From positions 806,001 to 870,000 of the forward strand of contig JAUEDM010000006.1 in the NCBI GenBank assembly GCA_033439685.1: a stretch of 64,000 nucleotides of DNA, in the 5' to 3' direction. The stretch's first letter is position 1; each line of letters opens with the position of its first letter. The DNA comes from Apodospora peruviana (lineage: Eukaryota; Ascomycota; Sordariomycetes; Sordariales; Lasiosphaeriaceae). A program made the translations under genes and the position numbers. Of the stretch, positions 56,966 through 64,000 are shown piece after piece. The notes under the pieces are model-generated. The model made no database searches and was not told the DNA's origin. It saw only the letters and a list, made by a program, of their open reading frames with translations.

Positions 56966-57111
56966 TCATCTTTGGGCTTCTTGTTTCCTGCTTCTACGAT
57001 GCGGATCATGCGGATCATTTTGGTTATGTCAGTTTCGTCGAACTTCGTCTCTACCCTGTCACAGATCCAAGACTTTGTGTCATCATCGAACTTCCACCAA
57101 ATTTCGTACAT
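56848..57111 (-). CDS. Small hypothetical open frame
   Basis: ATG at 57111 opens MYEIWWKFDDDTKSWICDRV, then FDETDITKMIRMIRIVEAGN and a charged segment (NKKPKDDQSEDHIFGITED). The first ~60 residues look like a real protein; after that the frame is antisense to the zinc-ribbon-like sequence and probably not coding. It may be a first exon of the minus-strand gene ending at 56175, with unresolved introns or frame damage between. Not recognised. Confidence 0.3.
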   Translation of the reverse strand: MYEIWWKFDDDTKSWICDRVETKFDETDITKMIRMIRIVEAGNKKPKDDQSEDHIFGITEDVRPCWWRISSLPMRFWIRRTLGCSQQ

Positions 57112-58054
57112 CTTGGCTGAGCGTGTTGATGGTTGTTGGTGATGAACTTGATGACTTTGACTCGAGTCTTCTGGTTGAGGGAAGCTTATTATTAGCCTGG
57201 AGCATCAAGTGCGTCAAGCGTGCATGCGTGTGAATATTCAGGTCTGAAGAAGAGGCAGACCTTCTTTTTTATATATACGGTTACCAAGTCCAGGTCTTTG
57301 TTCTGAACAAGTGACTTTTTCTATGTACAATTAAGCCATGTCTGGTTAGGTACCTAAATGAGCATGAGGACAAAGAACTGGATAGTAACGAAATCTTAGT
57401 ATGGGACTACAATTCCAGCTTTGGACAAAGAACTAGTCTGTTTAGCTGTGAAGGAACAGTATCTCGCATTCCATAGCAGAACATATTTGTTGAAATTGAC
57501 ATAATTCGATAAAGGTTGTAGATACAACAAGGCTGTTATCTAACGGCCTTCAATCGCACACCTTGTTCCTGACTTAAGCATGATACATCGTCACAATCGA
57601 ACAGTTTGAAGAACATTCTGATGACCGAAGAATCCGTGCAATGATCTTGTTGCCGAACCAAGGCCGGGGCGGCTCAAAATAACAGCCAGGAAAGATGTCA
57701 GGTTACGTAGGTAGGTAGAAGCTTGTGATATGGATATGTGCTTCATGTCGACAGCAATAAGGTGCCTAGGTAGCCAAAGTCAATTCGAACTTTGGCTTGA
57801 TCAAAAAGCTAAACTCCTTTCTATTTTCCCCATTCCACCAAGTTTACAAAAAGCTATTTTAAATATCACGGCACCTCACCTATCATCCCAAATACCCTCC
57901 AGAATAACAGAGAACTTCGTCGAATCCCCCAGACGGATCAGCTTAAAACTGCGATATGTGATCATAACCTCTGAGCACCCGCAACTTACCAAACCTTTCT
58001 TTCACAACCATTCCAAATATTAATCCGCAGATTCGTGGCCGACGTTGGCGGATA
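57112..58054. other. AT-rich intergenic region
   Basis: No gene seen. The last 250 bp before 58055 is probably the leader of the small two-exon gene. Confidence 0.4.
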
Positions 58055-58437
58055 ATGGAGCAACTCAACACCCAATTTTCCAAAATGTACAACGACGACC
58101 CCAAACCTAGTGCTATACCCAATGAACACGAGGAAGAGAAAGCTGCCGGATCTAGCGTGGGAATGCTCAACGGTGGGTACCTTACTAACTTACCGTTCCG
58201 GGTGATTTTATTCAGCTTCGGACTTGGTCATTAAAATCGTAACTAGGAACGACGACAAGTCATGGCCGCCCTCACGCAGCTCCCGAGCTACTACCACTGT
58301 CACAAAACCAGAACCAGAATACTACGGCGACTACTACTACCACCGCAACCTCCCAGCCGAGCAGTAGAAACTCGAAGAAAAAGAGAAAACGGGAAGAGGA
58401 TGACGTGTGGGCGGCCTATATGCAGGAGGTAGACTGA
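58055..58437 (+). CDS. Small two-exon basic protein, function unknown
   Basis: Model: join(58055..58172, 58247..58437), 102 aa. Exon 1 from ATG 58055 reads MEQLNTQFSKMYNDDPKPSA and an acidic stretch (NEHEEEKAAG). A GTGGGT donor and a CTAG acceptor join in phase. Exon 2 has a Gln/Asn/Thr-rich run and then SRNSKKKRKREEDDVWAAY, ending MQEVD. KKKRKR is a likely nuclear localisation signal; the acidic, aromatic C-terminal end (DDVWAAYMQEVD) looks like a conserved short motif. Without splicing the exons lie in different frames, so the gene is easy to overlook. An upstream exon joined at CCGCAG (58030) is possible. Not recognised. Confidence 0.55.
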
Positions 58438-61400
58438 AACTCGGTATCATTTTCTCTGCGCAGTTCAGTGCTTAAGGACGGAAAAGCGATATCCACCATA
58501 GGTTGCACATCTGCATGGACGCGAAGGGGTATGTACTACTTAGAACAGGCTAGCAGGCCGATCAGATGTGGTGACCGGCCTTAAGGATGCGCCTGTCTGT
58601 GTGTATCGGCCCGAGCACTAGTAGTTGGGCTTCGGGTTCCGGGCATCAACAGCAATTCTTCTCTGGGTTACTTAGCTTACCTAGGCATATATCTTCTTAT
58701 ATCGTTACGTAAGGTAGTTAGTTGATCCAGTTAATAATGGCAGCTATCCGCTTTGCAATACTTATCTTTCCATTGCTTATGACACATGCCGATGAGAGCC
58801 ACTTGCGCGCCGCAGTGTCGGGCCTGCTGTTGTGAATGATCAATAAGTTGTGGCGTAGCGGGCAAGACGGCTGATGTTGATATCGAAGGTGATGCCAGGA
58901 GTACAGTATGTTTACTTCAGTTTGATTCGGGACCTGGCTCGAGCATGAAGTTGATACACATTAAGTCCTCCATGCTCACAGTCGAGCTCGGCGATGTTCC
59001 GGCGTGCTTTGATGTTTGATGACATAGAGACCGTCCTGCCTTCCCGGTAACGTAGTCCACTTGTCAAAAGTAACTCGAATTTGCAAATAATTTGAGAAGC
59101 TTGTAAGACCATGGAAGCCTGAGCATTCGGTCTATACCCCTTTTTGCTGTGAGCTTTGACTTGCTGTCCTTGCGAGTCCTCTGTCGATGGGTTGCGGGGT
59201 TTTAGCATCGATCCTTCATGTAATGCAATGCAAGCAGCCAGCCATAACCTGGAGAAAGGCTTCTCAACCTTGCCAGGCTCGCCACGTCGCATTTGATTTC
59301 AGTATGTATCGTGGGGGTTGAGGGCCAAGAGATATCCATTCAGATTCTCGACCAAACCCGGGGCGGAACGCGAAGACGGGTCTAGGTAAGGCGAACTGGT
59401 TCGTTCCCCAGTCCTTCCGGATGGCAAAGGAAAACCGGGGGAGAGAGCCATTTCACGCATGTACGGTGGTAGTATATAACAGAAATGACTCCTCGCAACG
59501 GCTGCATATGTAGGTATGTGGACAGGACAGCTCAGAAGCGTTGCGTGCATCCTCCACAATCCAAGATGACAAATGGGAGAGTAGGAATCATTCCGATGCG
59601 ATGCAGAGAAGCTGCAGTTGATGACGCTTTCGATGGCACCTTGATCGTGATTAGCCACTTCGTTCTTTGGTTGAAAGGATGGTGGTGGCTTCATTTAGAA
59701 GGAGGTTAGTCGACAGACAGTTGTTCCCCATTGCGGGGAAATATTGACACATTTGTTCTTCAAGCTCTACAGTCGTTGGAGGTTGGAGTGATGGAGATGT
59801 CGTTGCCAATGTCGGCCGGTGAGATGCGGAGGAACAGCGGACTGAGAGCAAGGACGTGCGGTTTGTTAGCCGCTGGGCCTGGGCACTCTGGGGTAAGAGT
59901 CCCCCACTCCTGGCACGCTGGGTGCGGTGGGCCCGGCACTTTGGCGATGTCACACGAAACGGCGATTAATGAGACACAGCAAAGCTCAACCCCAAAACAG
60001 TAATTGAGGTGTCGATGCATGCCCGTGGAGGTAAGAGAAAGATATGCCTTATTCCCGCCCACGATTTGGCTCAGTCCGTTCAACTTGCCCGGGCGTGTTA
60101 TGAAGGAGGTTTCGAGATCGTGGATATAGTCCCGTCGTTATCCAAGATAAGGTTTGACGTGAGAGTGGGCCTGGCGCAAGCTCGAAAACGGCACAAGAAC
60201 CGAAACTGACACCTCAGCCCAGGCCGCTGCCCCACCAATTCTGAGAAACATATCCCATCTCCCATCTCCCATCCCCAACTCCAACAAAACACACCATCGA
60301 TTTCGAATATTTCATCACATACAATGGACGAAGTTCCAACGGGCCGGCCAGTCTGCCAACTGAGACACTGAATTCGAATCGGGTCAGCAATTGGCTCGAG
60401 TCCAATTCTCCTTTCCTTTTTTTTTATTGTTTTAACAGGCGTGTGCTGTTATGCACACCCTCGCTGCAGCAGATGCAATGCCTGTGACGAGGCGGGGTTC
60501 TCAGTGGTCTGTGGCCTCCCCAGTGCCCCCCTAGCATGCCGCCTCAACGCCATCCAAGCACATGCAGGGGTTGGCCAAACTGGCGACTTTGCGAGTTGGA
60601 GGAGCCGCAGACGCAGCTATTGGCTGGCCCACGTCCAGGGCTAAAACAGGACTCGACACCACCGATGGGAATCCCTGGTCTTGCTGGTGCTGCTCCAAGT
60701 GCTTCTGCTTCCTGATGCGCTTCCCAGAGCTCGATCCTAGCACCGCAGTGGAGTTGTATTGACGCTGTGGACCGACAGTCTCCATCGTATTGACATTGGG
60801 TATTAATACTGATCATCACCATATAGCAAAAGGTGGATGGAAATTCACGACGAATATCAATACAGGAGGGTTGTAACCGAGCCCGTTATTGGGCCAGTTT
60901 GTTGAGAAGTTTGTGGGTGGTGATGCTACGTCGATCTCTTCCTCATCAGTTGCGGGCACATCAATGCTGAGGTCGAGGGCAACTCGAACCCGGTACCGTA
61001 GCTTCTGCCGTCCCAACCATCTCCCAGAGCAGATCAGATCCATCTTTCCAAACCATGTGGATATTTCGAGAAGAGTCACAGAAGGAATAAGGATACCAAA
61101 AACAAATCCAAGACTCGAACTACACCCTCTTTGTTCCCTATCGGGCGGACTACCCCCCTCGCCCCTCACGAGTCACCCAACCGGGCCCCTCCTAACCCGC
61201 CTCCAACTTCCAAGGCCTCTACCTTGGTTCGCCATCTGCTGCCATTGCCCGCTTTCTTGTTTTTGATTTCCATTTATCAACATCAGACTCGCGTGAATAT
61301 TCAACCGCCTCATCAATCATCTTGACCGTACGGGATATTGCATTTGCATTTCCGGCACCGCCATTCAACTGGCCCCAAGTTGCGATCGGCGCCGTTGCCG

Positions 61401-61805
61401 GAGCTTATACCATCTTATCTGCCGCTCCCTGTGGCGCGCCTGTGGCATCCATGGTCATTAATAGCACCAGCCGGTGCGCTTCTCTTATTGGAGACGGGGA
61501 TCTGCGATAAGGCTGCCCTCCTCCCCTCACCAAGCCGTGCCTCAAGACCTGCCTCCTTCTACTACTTTACTCAGCGATCCCTATCCGTATCTCCTCCCAG
61601 TTGTTACTCATTTGTCGAAAGCCGCCATTTCTTCAACAGAACCTTTGGCTAGGCCCCGAAAGACGTGCTCGCTTATCAACGCGGCACGATAAGCATCCTC
61701 AGCGCCATCATCCCGTCGATGACGGCCAATGAACCTCCCCCGACGCCAAGGACACAATTCTATTGTAAATAGTTCGCTCTGCCCAGGCGAAGAAAGCCAT
61801 ACATC
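58438..61805. other. Gene-free 3.4 kb stretch, probable leader of the Pps1-like gene at its end
   Basis: No supported gene. Minus-strand frames at 58912-59292 and 59299-59694 and plus-strand frames around 60-61 kb lack motifs and start context. The last ~600 bp are C/T-rich and fit the promoter and leader of the phosphatase gene at 61806. Confidence 0.4.
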
Positions 61806-64000
61806 ATGGCAACGATTGCTCTTCCTCGACCAATTGCTCCCCACCGCTCCTCCACCAACCTAGGCTCGCTTTCATCCACCATGACGCTCGAGGCCATTAA
61901 CGCGCAACCGCCATGTCCCACTCCCGCCCCGGCCCCCGTGCCGAATAAACACATCCCCGTGTGTCCTCCCGGCCCCGTGCCCCACGACCAGCCCAACACG
62001 CCGCCGCCGTCTCCGGGCAAGGATGAAGATCAGATGCCACAATCGCTGCTCTTTCCGCCGGACAAGTACAATCGCCTGGAAACAGGCCATCTGTCGCTCT
62101 ACAAGATCGACGCGGCAGAGGTTGCCGCGGCCCTCGAATATCTCGCCGGGCAACCGCTGCCAGACCCCTCGCAGGTCTTTCCGTGGTTTCACGGCTTGCA
62201 CCCAAACAACCAGATGCAACAGGGTTACTTCATATCCCGGAAGCGGGCGTTACGGAGGACCCCATGCTGCCTACGCGGCATCACCCTCGTGAAGGCCGAC
62301 GGGGACCTCAACACGTCCCGCCTGAAGGGAGCCATCAGCCCGGGTGAGTTCCTGCAGCAGGGAGGGGCCGCTGCCGAATTCATCGACATCGACCCCAAGG
62401 AAGGTTTCTCTGTGCGGAACTTTCAGATCCAGGCTGCAAAGGCCGCCATGACCTCGGATATCATCGTGTACGGTGATGACGAGGTGGCCGTGCGCAAGCT
62501 TGGTTGGGATATTGTCGCCGCCCAGCAGAGGTGGCGCGACAGGCACGAGGTCCAGCGACACAAGCTGCCCACCTACAATACCTTCATCTGCGTCAGCCCA
62601 TTTTCCCACTTTGAGGAAGACTACCATGAGCTCGTGGCTGTGGACTCATTCGGCCGGCCGACGGGCCACGTCTTGGACTTTGTCTACCAGGAGCGCCGGG
62701 AAATGTACGCCATGACCCGCTCGTCTGAGATTTATCAGAACGTATGGCTCGGCCCAATGCCGGATCCGTCAATGGGCGAGCACTGCAACTATGATGTCCT
62801 TATCGAGTGCAGCGATTTGGGGCGGTTGAACCCGGCCGCTCTCCAGGCCATTGTCGAAGGTGACCACGACGAGGAGTTTGGCGACTCGACCAAGCAGTTC
62901 CACCTTGATTTTCCCTCATCGGGAAGTATACTCGCGCCGACGTGGTCCAACGCGGAAGCGGATGGGATTCTCGAGACGTGCAAGTGGATATACCATCTTG
63001 CGAATGGAACACACCCAAAATTCTCGGACACTGCTGCTGATGGCGACGGGGATGTTCCCATGCTGGACTCTCCGGAGGGCACGCGGGAACTGAAGCTCAG
63101 ACCGAGAAAGGTTCTGATATACTGCGGCGACGGGTACACCGAGTCGACAGTCTTGGCCATAGCTTTTTACAGCTTCGCCACGGGCCGGCCGGTGCCGGAT
63201 GCGTGGCTGAACCTACACACGGAGAAGAAGAGAAACATTTTCGCGTATCTGTCAGACGTAGGTCTGCTGACGGCGCTTGCGCCACGTCTGTTGGCCGAGA
63301 GCCCCGCGCGGGCTGGTGCGAGCCTCGCCGAGATTACGGCCTTGGTGAAGGACGAGCCTAAGTGGTTCGCTGGATTCGACGGCAGCTTTCCGAGCCGGAT
63401 CTTGGATTACATGTATCTGGGCAACCTGGGACACGCGAACAACCCGGATCTGCTCAAGTCGCTGGGGATCGGCCAGATTCTGAGCGTCGGCGAGACGGCC
63501 ATGTGGCGCGATGGCGAGCTCGAGGAGTGGGGGGTCGAGAATACGTGCGTCGTGCAGGGTGTGCAGGATAACGGGATCGATCCGTTGACGGAGGAGTTTG
63601 AGCGGTGTTTGGAGTTTATTGGTATTTCTCTCTTTCTTTTGAGCGGTTTTTCTCTTTCGCCCCTTTTCAGGGGGGGGAGCTATCAATCAACATAAACAAA
63701 GACAGACAGCAGACTGACTGTACTCAACTCTTAGACCGCGGCCGAGCAAGAGGCACAGCCACCCTCGTCCACTGCCGGGTCGGCGTCTCGCGCAGCGCTA
63801 CCATCTGCATCGCCGAGGTGATGCGCACCCTCAACATGTCCTTTCCCCGCGCCTACTGCTTCGTCCGCGCCCGGAGGCTCAACGTCATCATTCAGCCCCA
63901 CCTCAGGTTTGCATATGAGCTGCTGAAGTGGGAAGAGTTGGTCCGGGCAAGGAACGCGTCGTCGTCGTCGTCAGATTCGGATGATACGTCGCCGAGGTCC
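61806..64000 (+). CDS. PPS1: Pps1-like dual-specificity protein phosphatase (3' end outside the window)
   Basis: Model: join(61806..63621, 63735..>64000), at least 694 aa, incomplete at the window edge. Exon 1 encodes a long N-terminal region shared by fungal Pps1 proteins (FPPDKYNRLETGHLSLYKID, VFPWFHGLHPNNQMQQGYF, TYNTFICVSPFSHFEEDYHE). It leads into the start of the catalytic domain (SRILDYMYLGNLGHANNPDL, LKSLGIGQILSVGE). After the 113-bp intron comes the active site VHCRVGVSRSATICIAEVMR with the HCx5RS signature, then the helix FVRARRLNVIIQPHLRFAYE. The protein then runs into a serine/aspartate repeat at the window end. Yeast Pps1 dephosphorylates Ser/Thr/Tyr and is linked to the S-phase checkpoint. 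Two N-terminal Met choices exist (61806 and codon 26). Confidence 0.88.

Noticed and set aside
1..64000. A secondary-metabolite cluster, CRISPR array, transposon, provirus or toxin-antitoxin pair.
   Set aside because: No synthase, transposase, reverse transcriptase, integrase, terminal repeats or array-type spacing was seen. The receptor, hydrolase and dehydrogenase are scattered among housekeeping genes.

Overview
The window comes from the nuclear genome of a filamentous ascomycete (Pezizomycotina, most likely Sordariomycetes). Protein-coding genes are interrupted by short introns of about 50-210 bp with GT...AG borders. The protein set includes fungal-only families: a CFEM/Pth11-like receptor, the DASH subunit Dad1, Rho4, a Tbf1-type telobox protein and a Pps1-type phosphatase. 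Gene spacing is loose, with pyrimidine-rich leaders and long tails. No transposon, CRISPR array, plasmid or viral element was recognised, and there is no clear biosynthetic cluster.

Layout. 1-9.4 kb: a four-finger C2H2 regulator behind a very long leader, then a 4.9 kb gene-free stretch. 9.4-15.7 kb: a nucleobindin/Ssp120-like EF-hand secretory protein, the tRNA wybutosine enzyme Trm12/TYW2, a DUF2470 membrane protein and an eight-cysteine CFEM receptor. 17.3 kb: an intron-containing tRNA-Ala(AGC). 18-26.6 kb: an alpha/beta hydrolase, lariat debranching enzyme Dbr1, elongin C, Rho4 GTPase and Dad1. 27.4-31.2 kb: an acidic hypothetical protein with an internal stop, a diverged triple repeat, and an aldehyde dehydrogenase. 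33.4-41.9 kb: the Tbf1-like telobox protein, a frame-shifted cysteine-rich block, a PP2A-like phosphatase with an acidic insertion, and a Upf3-like NMD factor carrying an extra RRM. 43.7-51.3 kb: two coiled-coil proteins around a 6 kb desert. 51-58.5 kb: decayed or unassignable open frames and one small basic two-exon gene. 61.8-64 kb: a Pps1-like dual-specificity phosphatase cut by the window edge.

The genes do not form a pathway. Recurrent themes are RNA metabolism (Dbr1, Upf3, Trm12), chromosome and cell-cycle functions (Tbf1, Dad1, Pps1) and signalling (Pth11-like receptor, Rho4, PP2A-like phosphatase). The most unusual observations are gene-level: the extra RRM and RG tail in Upf3, the acidic insertion in the phosphatase, the frame-neutral intron inside the Dbr1 metal-binding motif, the cysteine-rich block read in three successive frames after TBF1, and interstitial telobox dimers in a window that encodes a telobox-binding protein. 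I found no convincing undescribed multi-gene system.

All gene models are manual splice reconstructions from sequence; no similarity search or transcript evidence was available.
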